Positions 7,243 to 17,336 of a stretch of 64,000 bases of DNA are shown piece by piece. The number at the start of each line of letters is the position of its first letter. Within the stretch, counting starts at the first letter, position 1. The DNA is from an uncultured Draconibacterium sp. (GTDB lineage: Bacteria > Bacteroidota > Bacteroidia > Bacteroidales > Prolixibacteraceae): positions 4,770,501-4,834,500 of the forward strand of contig NZ_OY781884.1 of assembly GCF_963677155.1 (NCBI RefSeq). Reading direction: 5' to 3'. Position numbers and translations under genes: made by a program. The notes beneath the pieces are model-generated. The model did no database searches. It had not been told where the DNA came from and saw only the letters and a program-made list of their open reading frames with translations.

Positions 7243-9390
7243 ATGATAAAGAAGAGTTTGTTGCTATTATTACTTGGTTTAAGTCTGTTTCAGCTTTCGG
7301 CTAAAGAAGGAATGTGGATTCCGATTTTGTTGGAGAAATACAACTTGGCAGAAATGCAGGAAATGGGGTTTAAGCTAACTGCCGACGATATTTACGATGT
7401 TAACCACGCCAGCATGAAAGATGCAGTGGTTCTTTTTGGTAGAGGATGTACCGGAGAACTGATATCGGACAACGGACTGCTGATTACCAATCACCATTGC
7501 GGATACAGCCAGATTCAGTCGCATAGTACAGTGGAACACGATTACCTTACCAACGGGTTTTGGGCTATGAGCCGCAACGAAGAGCTGCCAAACAAAGGGC
7601 TAAGTGTAAGTTTTCTGGAGTATATGGAAGATGTTACCGACAAAGTAATGGCCGGAACCGAAAACCTGGAAGGTGAAGCAGCAGACAAAAAGATAAAAGA
7701 AAATACCGACCGCATTATTAAAGAAGCTAAAAACGACGGGAAATTTACTGCTTCGGTAAAACCGCTTTTTTACGGCAACCAGTATTTCCTTTATGTTTAC
7801 AAAGTTTATAAAGATGTACGTTTGGTAGGAGCGCCACCATCGGCCATTGGTAAATTTGGCGGCGATACCGATAACTGGATGTGGCCGCGACATACCGGCG
7901 ATTTTTCGCTGTTTAGGATTTATGCCGATGAAAACAACGAGCCGGCCGAGTATTCGCCCGACAATGTGCCGTACAAACCCAAAAAATCATTTCCGGTTTC
8001 GATAAAAGGTATTGAGTCAGGTGATTTTACAATGGTTTTTGGTTACCCCGGATCAACCACAGAATACTGGCCACGCCAGGCAGTTGATGTAACCATGAAT
8101 CAGCGCGATCCGGATCGGATTATGTTACGCGATAAAAAACTTAATATTATTGGACGTGATATGAAATCGGATCCGAAAATTCGAATTCAGTATGCGGCAA
8201 AATATGCAAGTATTAGTAATGCCTGGAAAAAATGGCAAGGCGAAATTAAAGGATTAAAACGCCTGGATGCCATTAATAAAAAGCTGGCTTACGAGGAAGA
8301 ATTTAAAAAATGGGCACAGCAAAACAATACCTGGGATAATAAATACGAACCGGTTTTTGATGCTTTTGATGTGCTGTACGCCGACTATGCAAAGTATATA
8401 AAAGCCTATGATTACTACCGCGAAATTGTGATGGGGGGAGTAGAGGCGTTTAAACAGGCACGCACCATCAATTCTATAATCAATAGTATTGAGAACGGAC
8501 AGGATGAAAGAGCAGAAAACATGCGTTCGGCTATGCTAAAAGGGCTCCCCGGCTTTTACAAAAATTTTAATCAGCCAACCGACGAAGCTTTGTTTGCTAC
8601 ACTTATGCCGGAGTTGATTCATGGCCTCGATGCTTCTTTTATACCAGCCGAAGTAATGGAAATAATAAATCAAAACGATCGGGATAGACTTATTAAAAAA
8701 ATCTATCAGAAATCGATATTAACCGATCGCGAAAAGTTGGAAAGTTTGCTGGAAAACGGATCGGAAAAACAAATATTGAAATTGCGCAAAGATCCGATTA
8801 TTGCCCTTTTTAATCAGCTGAACTTTATTTCCGAAAAAGATATTATTGCGGAGGTTCAAAAGATTAGCAAATCTATCAACGACAACATGAAGGTATACAT
8901 GGCCGGTTTAATGAAGATGAAAGAAGGACAGGCCTTTTATCCTGATGCCAATTTGACTTTGCGTGTAGCCTACGGAAAAGTGGAAGGTTACGAGCCTAAA
9001 GACGGCGTACAATACAAGTATTATACAACGCTTACAGGAATAATACAAAAAGACAATCCGCAGATTTACGACTACGATGTGCCTGATCGTTTAAAAGAAC
9101 TATACCGAACTAAAGATTTTGGGCAATACGAAGTAAACGGCGATGTGCCGGTTTGTTTTACGGCATCAAATCATACTTCTGGTGGCAATTCCGGTAGTCC
9201 GGTTATAAATGGTAACGGCGAATTAATTGGGGTGAATTTCGATCGTTGCTGGGAAGGAACAATGAGCGACATCATGTTCGACCCGGAGCACTGCCGCAAT
9301 ATCTCACTCGATATTCGTTACGCCCTTTTTATTATCGATAAGTTTGCGGGAGCCGGATATTTACTTAATGAGATGGAGATTGTGAAATAA
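7243..9390 (+). CDS. dpp11: S46 family dipeptidyl peptidase, DPP11-like
   Basis: A secreted or periplasmic serine exopeptidase that removes dipeptides from peptide N-termini. It has a signal peptide (MIKKSLLLLLLGLSLFQLSA) and full family length, 715 residues. The triad is visible: His85 in TNHHCGY, Asp in the conserved GDTDNWMWPRHTGDF region, and Ser650 in GGNSGSPV. The residue 18 positions after the serine sets specificity in the family: Gly in DPP7 and Arg in DPP11. Here it is Arg668 (NFDRCWEG), so cleavage after Asp or Glu at the second position is expected. This supports an amino-acid-fermenting lifestyle. It stands alone between a divergent kinase gene and another sensor gene. Confidence 0.93.
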   Translation: MIKKSLLLLLLGLSLFQLSAKEGMWIPILLEKYNLAEMQEMGFKLTADDIYDVNHASMKDAVVLFGRGCTGELISDNGLLITNHHCGYSQIQSHSTVEHDYLTNGFWAMSRNEELPNKGLSVSFLEYMEDVTDKVMAGTENLEGEAADKKIKENTDRIIKEAKNDGKFTASVKPLFYGNQYFLYVYKVYKDVRLVGAPPSAIGKFGGDTDNWMWPRHTGDFSLFRIYADENNEPAEYSPDNVPYKPKKSFPVSIKGIESGDFTMVFGYPGSTTEYWPRQAVDVTMNQRDPDRIMLRDKKLNIIGRDMKSDPKIRIQYAAKYASISNAWKKWQGEIKGLKRLDAINKKLAYEEEFKKWAQQNNTWDNKYEPVFDAFDVLYADYAKYIKAYDYYREIVMGGVEAFKQARTINSIINSIENGQDERAENMRSAMLKGLPGFYKNFNQPTDEALFATLMPELIHGLDASFIPAEVMEIINQNDRDRLIKKIYQKSILTDREKLESLLENGSEKQILKLRKDPIIALFNQLNFISEKDIIAEVQKISKSINDNMKVYMAGLMKMKEGQAFYPDANLTLRVAYGKVEGYEPKDGVQYKYYTTLTGIIQKDNPQIYDYDVPDRLKELYRTKDFGQYEVNGDVPVCFTASNHTSGGNSGSPVINGNGELIGVNFDRCWEGTMSDIMFDPEHCRNISLDIRYALFIIDKFAGAGYLLNEMEIVK

Positions 9391-9666
9391 GTAAAATCTG
9401 GCAGGTATTAAGTTTCTAACTGATGTAAAAAAACAACAAATTATAGGCTAATATCGATTTTTAATCTTTTTTGAAGGAAATATAATCACTTTTAATCACT
9501 TAAGTCTCAATTATTAGAATATTTTTGTAATTGACCAAGGCTGTACATCAATGGTAAATTTCTATTGAATCGTGGAGTGATAGGAATTACCGGAATGTTT
9601 AAAGGGGTTTTGGTTTAAGAAACACCTAAACCGGCTAACTTTTACATTGTTAAAAGTATAGTTCTT

Positions 9667-12600
9667 ATGATAAAATCGATTACGAAAAAATGTTCGGCCA
9701 AATTTCTTTTACTGTTTTGTACAATCATTATTTCTGTTGTTTCATTTGCTGAAACCATCGACTTTATATATGCCGATCCGATTAAGGATAAGGAATTTGA
9801 AAGTAAAAACAGTACATGTATTATTCAGGACGACAATGGTTTTATTTGGATTGGAACCAACGACGGATTATATTGCTTGAGGGGCGACAATCTGGATCTT
9901 TACCTTTCTGGAGGTACTGATAGCACTAGTTTATACGATAATCGGATTCAGAAACTGTTTATCGATCAATCTGGATTGCTTTGGGTTATCTCCATGTGGG
10001 GAGTATGTACTTACAACCCGCATCTTGATAACTTTAATCGTGTTCTGAGTGGATTTGAATTGATGGAGGATGGGTTTCATCAAATTTCGGCTATAAATCA
10101 AGATAAAAATAACCAAATTTATGTTTCATCCGAAAATTCGATTCATAGTATCGATCAGCAGCAAACTGCACACGAACTTGTTTACGACAACTCCGAACTT
10201 CGGATAACAGACTTTCTTTTCGACGAAAACAATAACATATGGATTTCTTCCAGTAATGGAGGATTGACCTGTTTCGATAGATCGGAACAAACAATAACAA
10301 GGTATGTTGCTAACGAAAAGGATAGCAAGAGTATAGCCAATAATAATATTACTGATATTTGTTTAGTAGATAATTCAAAACTCTGGATAGCTACTTATGG
10401 GGGAGGTATAAATGTTTTGGACACAGAAACCCGGGAAATAAAACGATATGAAACGAATAATACCTATGCCGACTTTGTGTTGTGTACGTATTTGGATAAT
10501 CAGAATAATATCTGGGTTTGTGATTTAGAAGGATTACGAAGACATGATGAAGAAACTGATACTTTTGTGGAGATAGAAACCTTCAATTCTTCAGGAGAGC
10601 TTATTAAAGAATTTCCTTCTCGGATAATTCAGGACAAACAAGGAAATTACTGGACGGTAAATACCTCCAGCGGCGTTGGACTAAGATATCCTGCAAAGGG
10701 GATAACAGTATATGATGGCAATCGGTCGAAATTCTGGCATACGATCAATAATAATATTTCTGCAATCGTTTTTGACGATAATAACGTCTGTTGGATTGGA
10801 AATGGAAATGATGGCCTCGATGTTTTTGATTTTAGTAATAAACGTCACCGAATTTATCATTCCGACCTAAATGATGACAACAGTCTGGGATTGGGAGCCG
10901 TTTTATGTTTATATAACGATAGCCAAAACAGGATGTGGGTGGGAACCAATCTAGGAGGACTGCAATGCTACGACCCTGCAAAGGATAATTTCATTACCTA
11001 TTTAAATGATCCACTGGATTCATTCTCCATTTCGAATAACGACATTAGGGGAATACAGGAAGATGCCGATGGTAATTTTTGGATTATAACACATGGAAAG
11101 GGAATTGATTATTTCGATTATGAGGAACAAAAGTTTTATAATTACAACTCTTCAAAAAACGGATTGTCGTGTGACTGGACATTCCAGATTTTGCTTGATT
11201 CAAGTGAAAACCTTTGGGTAGCAACTTCCAATGGAGTTAGCGTATTGAAAAAAGGTGATAAAAAATTCACATGCTATTATAACAACCCGGAATACACTAA
11301 TACAATTCCCAATGATTATGTAAATTGTTTGTTTGAAGATTCAAAAAAACGTATTTGGATTGGAACATTTTCGGGATTGTGCAGATACAACCCTGAGAGT
11401 GATGATTTTTACCGACTTGATCCAGGTTTTCCGGTACAGAACATCTGTTCCGTAGAAGAAGACAGAGATGGAAATTTATGGGTATGCTCAGTTACCGGAA
11501 TTACTAATTTTAATCCTGATAACGAGCAGTTAATTCTGAATCTGGATGAGGGAGACGGACTTCCTCCCGGGATATTTAAACCCGGGTGTAGTACTAAAAA
11601 TGCCGATAATGTTCTTTTTTTTGGTGGAAATAAAGGAGTTGCTGGTTTTGATCCGGAAAAACTGATAATAAATACTGAGATACCTGATGTATTTATAACC
11701 GGGATTTTTCTTCAGAATAAAAAAGTTGAGAAGTTTGGGAAAAATGAAATTTTGCCCCAAAGCCCTTTGTTTATCGATGAAATAAATCTGAGACACAACG
11801 AAAACTCCATTGGTTTTGAATATGCTTCTACCAATTACCTCGATCATGTCAAAAATAAATTTAAATATAAACTTGAAGGGCTTGAGGATAAGTGGATTGA
11901 GGCAGAGAGTTCGAGTGTGAATTATAATTATCTGCCATACGGAAAATATGTGTTTAGGGTTATTGCAGCAAATAACGACGGTGTATGGAACAATGAGGGG
12001 GCATCGATACAAGTTGTGATTCATACTCCATGGTGGTTTCAGTGGTGGTTTATTGTAAGCTTTATCGTATTTCTTATTTTCTTGGTAATTGTGATTTTCA
12101 GGTACCGCGTAGCTGTACTTAAGGCTGAGAAACAAAGGTTGGAAGATGTTGTAGAAAACAGAACGAAAGTTCTAAATGATAAAAATCGTATTCTGGAGAA
12201 ACAAAAGAAGGAGCTCTACGAAAAAAACTCGTTACTAAAGCAGCAAAAACAGCAAATTGAAACACAGGCAAATAAAATAGCAGAGGTAGCAGAGAACCTT
12301 TCTCAATTAAATGTTGAGCTTTCGACAGCTAATAATACAAAAGATAAGCTTTTCTCGATAATTGCGCATGATCTCCTAAATCCGTTTAATGCAATCCTGG
12401 GGTTTGCGGAGGTATTAAATGAAGGTTACAAAAACATGGATGAAGAGAACCGGGTTGAGATTATAAAACATATATACGAGTCTTCGCGTAACGCTTTTGA
12501 TTTACTGAACAGCTTGTTGCACTGGGCGCGAAGTCAGGATGGAAAAATTGAATTTAATCCGGAACACTTAAACATTGTAGAGATCTTTGCCAATGTAATT

Positions 12601-13026
12601 GTAGAGGTTTCTGCAACGGCATTAAAAAAACAAATTAATATTGAAAACAAACTCGAAGATAAGGATTTGGCGATATACTTTGACCGGAATATTCTCATGC
12701 TGATCATACGAAATCTGTTAATGAATGCCATAAAATTTAGCAATGAAGAAAGTAGTATATTTATTAATGCAGTTCAAACAGAGTCGGGTCCAGTACTTTT
12801 ATCGGTACGAGATTTTGGTGTTGGAATGAAGCCTGATTATGCAGCAACTATTTTCAAAGATGACGTGAATATTAATATTGCAGAAGGAACATCCGGTGAG
12901 AAAGGTGTTGGCCTTGGTCTAAGATTATGTAAAGAATTTGTAACCAGTCATAATGGTGAGATTTGGGTGGAAAGTACTCCGGGCGAAGGAAGTACCTTCT
13001 TTTTTACTATTCAGGGAAAACAGTAA
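9667..13026 (+). CDS. large periplasmic-propeller sensor histidine kinase
   Basis: A 1119-residue sensor. Signal peptide (about 1-28), then repeated Reg_prop blades with the recurring pattern DxxGxxWIGTxxGL (about 30-690), a Y_Y_Y domain (about 715-785), one membrane segment (about 789-812), a long coiled coil rich in Gln and Lys (about 815-885), a HisKA domain with His901 in IIAHDLLNPFNAILGF, and a HATPase domain (RNLLMNAIKFS, DFGVGM, GVGLGLRL). It ends after the HATPase, so unlike the hybrid regulator at 42 kb it lacks receiver and AraC domains and needs a separate response regulator. The ligand is unknown; homologous sensors often bind glycans. A TATTTTTG element lies at 9520-9527 upstream. 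The downstream gene converges with only 27 bases between. Confidence 0.9.
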   Translation: MIKSITKKCSAKFLLLFCTIIISVVSFAETIDFIYADPIKDKEFESKNSTCIIQDDNGFIWIGTNDGLYCLRGDNLDLYLSGGTDSTSLYDNRIQKLFIDQSGLLWVISMWGVCTYNPHLDNFNRVLSGFELMEDGFHQISAINQDKNNQIYVSSENSIHSIDQQQTAHELVYDNSELRITDFLFDENNNIWISSSNGGLTCFDRSEQTITRYVANEKDSKSIANNNITDICLVDNSKLWIATYGGGINVLDTETREIKRYETNNTYADFVLCTYLDNQNNIWVCDLEGLRRHDEETDTFVEIETFNSSGELIKEFPSRIIQDKQGNYWTVNTSSGVGLRYPAKGITVYDGNRSKFWHTINNNISAIVFDDNNVCWIGNGNDGLDVFDFSNKRHRIYHSDLNDDNSLGLGAVLCLYNDSQNRMWVGTNLGGLQCYDPAKDNFITYLNDPLDSFSISNNDIRGIQEDADGNFWIITHGKGIDYFDYEEQKFYNYNSSKNGLSCDWTFQILLDSSENLWVATSNGVSVLKKGDKKFTCYYNNPEYTNTIPNDYVNCLFEDSKKRIWIGTFSGLCRYNPESDDFYRLDPGFPVQNICSVEEDRDGNLWVCSVTGITNFNPDNEQLILNLDEGDGLPPGIFKPGCSTKNADNVLFFGGNKGVAGFDPEKLIINTEIPDVFITGIFLQNKKVEKFGKNEILPQSPLFIDEINLRHNENSIGFEYASTNYLDHVKNKFKYKLEGLEDKWIEAESSSVNYNYLPYGKYVFRVIAANNDGVWNNEGASIQVVIHTPWWFQWWFIVSFIVFLIFLVIVIFRYRVAVLKAEKQRLEDVVENRTKVLNDKNRILEKQKKELYEKNSLLKQQKQQIETQANKIAEVAENLSQLNVELSTANNTKDKLFSIIAHDLLNPFNAILGFAEVLNEGYKNMDEENRVEIIKHIYESSRNAFDLLNSLLHWARSQDGKIEFNPEHLNIVEIFANVIVEVSATALKKQINIENKLEDKDLAIYFDRNILMLIIRNLLMNAIKFSNEESSIFINAVQTESGPVLLSVRDFGVGMKPDYAATIFKDDVNINIAEGTSGEKGVGLGLRLCKEFVTSHNGEIWVESTPGEGSTFFFTIQGKQ

Positions 13027-13053
13027 AGTGCTGGTAGATAACACCTAACTCAC

Positions 13054-14031
13054 TTAATTCCCAAACACGTAAATAATGGAAAGTTGTTGTTGTTGATCGA
13101 GGGTATCCCAATCAACTAAGTGCATCGACATGTTGAATTTTCCTTTTATTTTTTCGTGGTTAATAAAATACCAGATTAAGTCGGTGCGCCAGTAATCATT
13201 GGCTCGGTAGTACGGATCGCCATACATAAATTTGTGTCCGCCTCCCATATTAAGAACCGATTTTATTCCAAGGTTTCTGTGCCGGCCTGCTAGTTCTGCA
13301 AAAAATGTGGTGGCGACATCATAACCATCAGTTACTCCGCGTTCCCTATATGTTGAATTAAGAATTCCGGCTTTCAGATAGCCGTTAAAAGCTGAGTTCT
13401 TATTGGTTCGAATTCCAGCCTGAAGGGCAAAACCCATAAAATCTTCAATATGTAATGGCGGATCGTTATGCAGTGTATGGGCGTTATGAAACATTAAAAG
13501 GTAATTCTGCAAAAACAGGTTTTTGTGGAAGACCTCGCCTGAAAATCCTGCCATAAACTGCTCGCGTTGTGTTTCGGTTTGTCGGCCAACCCAGTCAACA
13601 AAGCCATTCTGATGACCCCAGTCCCAGCTGATTTTTCCATACATACCTTCAATATTGGGGCGATAATACTGTAACGTATCAGTTAGCATCGCCAACGGGA
13701 AATCTATTTTATCGCGGCGGGGAAAAGCTCCAAAAGCAAATTCTTTGTCTTCATCCTGAAACTGGTAATACAAAGTCAGTTTTGGTTTTTGCGCATCTAA
13801 ATCGCTGCCAAACTCAAGCAACTGGCTTAATCCTCCGCGTATTTGGTGGTTGTCAATGTCAACACCCACTTCAAAAGCACCACGGCTTCCCATAATGGTT
13901 TGCGGATAGGCATAAGGCTGCGTAAACTCGCGGTTATCGCCAATACCTTCGAATAATAGTTGGTATTTAAATTCTTGAGCGTGGGCTAAAACCCCCATAA
14001 ATATCAGTAGTAAGAGTAATGTTTTTTTCAT
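13054..14031 (-). CDS. outer-membrane beta-barrel-like protein, unknown
   Basis: A 325-residue exported protein: signal peptide MKKTLLLLLIFMGVLAHAQ, then alternating aromatic and polar residues, with a final residue run LSIIYVFGN resembling a barrel-closing strand. It is rich in Phe, Tyr, Trp and His. I do not recognise a named family. The composition and spacing of predicted beta strands suggest an outer-membrane barrel, perhaps 12-14 strands. It converges with the upstream sensor kinase gene. The barrel call is inference from pattern. Confidence 0.6.
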   Translation of the reverse strand: MKKTLLLLLIFMGVLAHAQEFKYQLLFEGIGDNREFTQPYAYPQTIMGSRGAFEVGVDIDNHQIRGGLSQLLEFGSDLDAQKPKLTLYYQFQDEDKEFAFGAFPRRDKIDFPLAMLTDTLQYYRPNIEGMYGKISWDWGHQNGFVDWVGRQTETQREQFMAGFSGEVFHKNLFLQNYLLMFHNAHTLHNDPPLHIEDFMGFALQAGIRTNKNSAFNGYLKAGILNSTYRERGVTDGYDVATTFFAELAGRHRNLGIKSVLNMGGGHKFMYGDPYYRANDYWRTDLIWYFINHEKIKGKFNMSMHLVDWDTLDQQQQLSIIYVFGN

Positions 14032-14136
14032 TCTGAAATGTTTGTTTGCGAAAGTAATAAAAGCTTTGTCAATTGGTTAATTGTTAAACTGCAAATTTGT
14101 TAAATTGAGACTGGAAACTGCTACTGTGAACTGATT

Positions 14137-14949
14137 TCAGTCGCACAAAATATAGTTATCTTTACGTGGATTGATAACCATTACCGGAAGTTTACCTGCC
14201 GCTTTTATAACCTTTTTTTCAGGCAACCCAATCAGCAAATCCAGTGGGGTAATATTCGAGCTTCCCAAAATTACCAATAAGTTACAATCGGAAACCAAAG
14301 CCATTTCCAATGCTTCAAAAACGTTACGCAAACTCGATTTGCTTCCTCTAAATAGTTTATGAACAATTTTGAATTTCTTGTACAGTTTCCGTGTTAGCGC
14401 TGTATTTTTCATCACATTCTGTTTGGCTTCCTGTGTTTTGTCATTCGCCGATATGGTAACGATCTGCGCAGCATTAAAACGTCCAAAATACGAGCACCAG
14501 AGCGAACTGTCGCTTATTTCTTTGCGTAGGTCAATGGGCTGTAACAGGTGGTTATAATCCATAATTTTCGATTCAGGATGAACAAATAAAAAAGGAATTG
14601 ATGTTTCTGCAAGTGCCGTTGAATAATTTTTTAAATTAAGGGAATTGATTACAACGATTATCGCTTCATAATCTTCGGCAAGCAAATCGGGGAGCCTTGT
14701 TTGACTCTCGGATAAGAGCAGAGTGGAAACTTTTTGCTTTGGTACTTCCTGTTTTACAATGGCCGCATAATTTTGAACTTTTTGCTTAAACGCATCGCGC
14801 TGTTTTTTTTGTTTGGGCAGGTAATTATAGAGTAAACAAAGTTCTTTTTTGAAAATAGCAGCCAGTTTTAATCCATGAACAATTAGTCCCTGATCCGAAT
14901 TGCTCAGCTCGGTAAACACAACTATTTTCTGTTCTTTGCTATCGGTCAT
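14137..14949 (-). CDS. tandem universal stress protein (UspA-like)
   Basis: A 270-residue cytosolic protein formed of two UspA-like halves. The first half starts with IVVFTELSNSDQGLIVHGLKLA; the second (about 135-265) ends with LLVILGSSNITPLDLLIG and KAAGKLPVMVINP. The ATP-binding Gly pattern of classic UspA (G-x2-G-x9-GS) is poorly kept: only GSS appears, so nucleotide binding is doubtful. It diverges from the acyl-CoA synthetase gene with 113 bases between. Usp proteins usually respond to growth arrest or stress; the specific role is unknown. Confidence 0.8.
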   Translation of the reverse strand: MTDSKEQKIVVFTELSNSDQGLIVHGLKLAAIFKKELCLLYNYLPKQKKQRDAFKQKVQNYAAIVKQEVPKQKVSTLLLSESQTRLPDLLAEDYEAIIVVINSLNLKNYSTALAETSIPFLFVHPESKIMDYNHLLQPIDLRKEISDSSLWCSYFGRFNAAQIVTISANDKTQEAKQNVMKNTALTRKLYKKFKIVHKLFRGSKSSLRNVFEALEMALVSDCNLLVILGSSNITPLDLLIGLPEKKVIKAAGKLPVMVINPRKDNYILCD

Positions 14950-15062
14950 TATCGTTTTTCAGGTAAAAATAAGTTTTTCAGCCATGCATTTATTTGATGT
15001 TGAAAAAAATCAGGAAAGGTTAACATGTATTTGTCTACTTTTATGGTGTTAAAGTACGAACT

Positions 15063-17120
15063 ATGATTAACGAAAAATTGCTCAGTCCCAACAGTATTGT
15101 AGTTGTTGGTGCGTCGAATAATATTGCAAAGCCCGGTGGAAAAGTCATAAAAAACCTGTTAGATCACAATTTTGCAGGCGATCTTTTTGCCATTAATCCT
15201 AACGAGTCAAAAATTCAGGGAATTCCTGCTTTTCCCGATGTGGCGGAATTACCTGAGATTGATTTGGCAATTTTAGCTATTCCCGCCAAATATTGTTTGC
15301 AAACCATTACCGATTTGGCAGAGCAAAATAATACTAAAGCATTTATTATCATCTCTGCCGGATTTGGCGAAACCAGCGATGCTGGAAAAGAACTTGAGCA
15401 GGAAATTGTAAAAGTGGTTGAGGAACACGATGCTTGTTTAATCGGGCCAAATTGTATTGGAGTGATGACACCCTGGCATGCCAGTGTTTTTACCACGCCT
15501 ATACCGGAACTTACTTCCGAAGGTTGCGATTTTATTTCCGGCTCGGGAGCAACTGCTGTTTTTATTATGGAATCCGGTATCTCGAAAGGTTTACGTTTTG
15601 CCAGCGTTTTTTCGGTGGGAAACAGCGCACAAATTGGTGTTGAGGATGTTTTGGCTTACCTTGATGAACACTACGTTGATGGCGAAAGCCCGCGCGCAAA
15701 ATTGTTGTATATTGAGAATATTAACGATCCGGATAAATTGTTATATCACGCTACCTCGTTAATTAAAAAAGGCTGCAAAATAGCTGCGATAAAAGCCGGA
15801 AGTTCATCGGCCGGAAGCCGTGCGGCATCATCGCATACCGGAGCACTTACCAGTTCAGATGCTGCTGTTGAGGCATTGTTTCGCAAAGCCGGAATTGTAC
15901 GTTGCTATGGCCGCGAAGAGTTAACAACTGTTGCCAGTATATTTATGTGCAAAAAGTTGCAGGGCGAGAAACTGGCGATAATAACACATGCCGGAGGACC
16001 TGGGGTTATGCTTACTGATGCACTGGAAGACGGTGGATTAAAAATACCGGAGATCGCTGATTCTCCGGCAAAAACTTCTTTGTTGCAAAAGTTATTTCCC
16101 GGATCGTCGGTGGAAAATCCCATCGATTTTTTGGCAACAGGAACCGCAGAACAATTAGGACATATTATTGATGCCTGCGAGAATGATTTTGATGTAGATG
16201 GAATGGCAGTGATTTTCGGAAGCCCGGGATTATTTCCGATTGGCGATGTTTACGATGTGCTTTCCGAAAAGATGAAAGTTTGTAAAAAACCGATTTACCC
16301 GATTCTGCCATCGATTATTAATGTAAAAGATGATGTCGCTCACTTTTTATCGCGAGGCAATGTAAATTTTCCCGACGAGGTGTTGCTGGGCCGTGCGTTA
16401 ACAAAAGTAATGAATACTCCACAGCCTGTTGCAGAAGTTGAAAATGCGCACGAAATCGATCCTGAGGCAGTTAAAGGAGTAATTGCCGAAACCGAAAATG
16501 GTTACCAGCCGCCGGAAATAATTCATAAATTGTTCGATTTGGCGGGAATTCCAAGGGTAAAAGAAATGGTAGCTAAATCAGAGTCGGAAGCAGTGCTGGC
16601 TGCCATGAATATTGGTTTTCCGGTGGTAATGAAAGTGGTTGGCCCTGTACACAAAACCGAAGTTGGTGGGGTAATTCTTAATGTTCGGAATGTTACACAG
16701 GTGCGCAAAGAGTTTCATCACCTGTTTCAGATTGAAGGAACAGAGGGAGTATTAATAGCTCAAATGGCAGCCGGAACAGAACTGTTTTTAGGAGCTACTT
16801 ACGAAGAACCTTTCGGACACGTTGTGTTGTGCGGAATGGGCGGCATTTATGTGGAGGTGATGAAAGATGTGGCATCGGGTCTGGCACCGCTAACACGCAG
16901 CGAAGCCCGGTCGATGGTTACCAATCTTAAATCATACAAAATACTAAAAGGTTTTCGCAAGCAGGAAGGCGTAAATATCGATAAGTATGTGGATATTATT
17001 GTGCGTCTGTCGTGGTTACTGCGTTTTGCTACCGAAATTAAAGAAATTGACATTAATCCGTTGTTGGGGAACGAACAGGAAATTTTGGCGGTTGATGCCC
17101 GAATTCGTATAGAACGGTAA
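15063..17120 (+). CDS. ADP-forming acyl-CoA synthetase, fused alpha-beta
   Basis: Converts an acyl-CoA plus ADP and phosphate into the free acid, CoA and ATP (reversible), giving substrate-level ATP in fermenters. The 685 residues comprise a CoA-binding domain (SIVVVGASNN at the start), a ligase/flavodoxin-like pair with the phosphohistidine segment SSHTGALTSSDAA (His258, equivalent to the alpha-subunit catalytic His of this family), and a C-terminal ATP-grasp domain (about 470-685, with FPVVMKVVGPVHKTEVGGV). Substrate range spans acetyl-CoA to arylacetyl-CoA in known members and cannot be read from sequence. Its position 2.5 kb before iorAB makes arylacetyl-CoA a reasonable guess. Confidence 0.9.
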   Translation: MINEKLLSPNSIVVVGASNNIAKPGGKVIKNLLDHNFAGDLFAINPNESKIQGIPAFPDVAELPEIDLAILAIPAKYCLQTITDLAEQNNTKAFIIISAGFGETSDAGKELEQEIVKVVEEHDACLIGPNCIGVMTPWHASVFTTPIPELTSEGCDFISGSGATAVFIMESGISKGLRFASVFSVGNSAQIGVEDVLAYLDEHYVDGESPRAKLLYIENINDPDKLLYHATSLIKKGCKIAAIKAGSSSAGSRAASSHTGALTSSDAAVEALFRKAGIVRCYGREELTTVASIFMCKKLQGEKLAIITHAGGPGVMLTDALEDGGLKIPEIADSPAKTSLLQKLFPGSSVENPIDFLATGTAEQLGHIIDACENDFDVDGMAVIFGSPGLFPIGDVYDVLSEKMKVCKKPIYPILPSIINVKDDVAHFLSRGNVNFPDEVLLGRALTKVMNTPQPVAEVENAHEIDPEAVKGVIAETENGYQPPEIIHKLFDLAGIPRVKEMVAKSESEAVLAAMNIGFPVVMKVVGPVHKTEVGGVILNVRNVTQVRKEFHHLFQIEGTEGVLIAQMAAGTELFLGATYEEPFGHVVLCGMGGIYVEVMKDVASGLAPLTRSEARSMVTNLKSYKILKGFRKQEGVNIDKYVDIIVRLSWLLRFATEIKEIDINPLLGNEQEILAVDARIRIER

Positions 17121-17336
17121 TTTATTTTCCACAAATAATACAAAGTCAGCAAAAACAGGATTTAAAGAATTTTAGTGCTCGCAGTGAATTTAAATGCGCC
17201 TATTGCTAATCAGGAGGAATAGTTGCTGGTTTCCAATTTACACTTCATTAAGATTAATTCAGAATAAAATATTAAAAGGATTAATTCGAATGTTGAGAGT
17301 CGATCCAGATTATTGGTCAGATATTTCTAATTTGGT

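Noticed and set aside
11530-12135. Long minus-strand frame of 201 codons
   Set aside because: It lies wholly inside the sensor kinase gene, which has clear domains on the plus strand; it has no motif and an unlikely composition.
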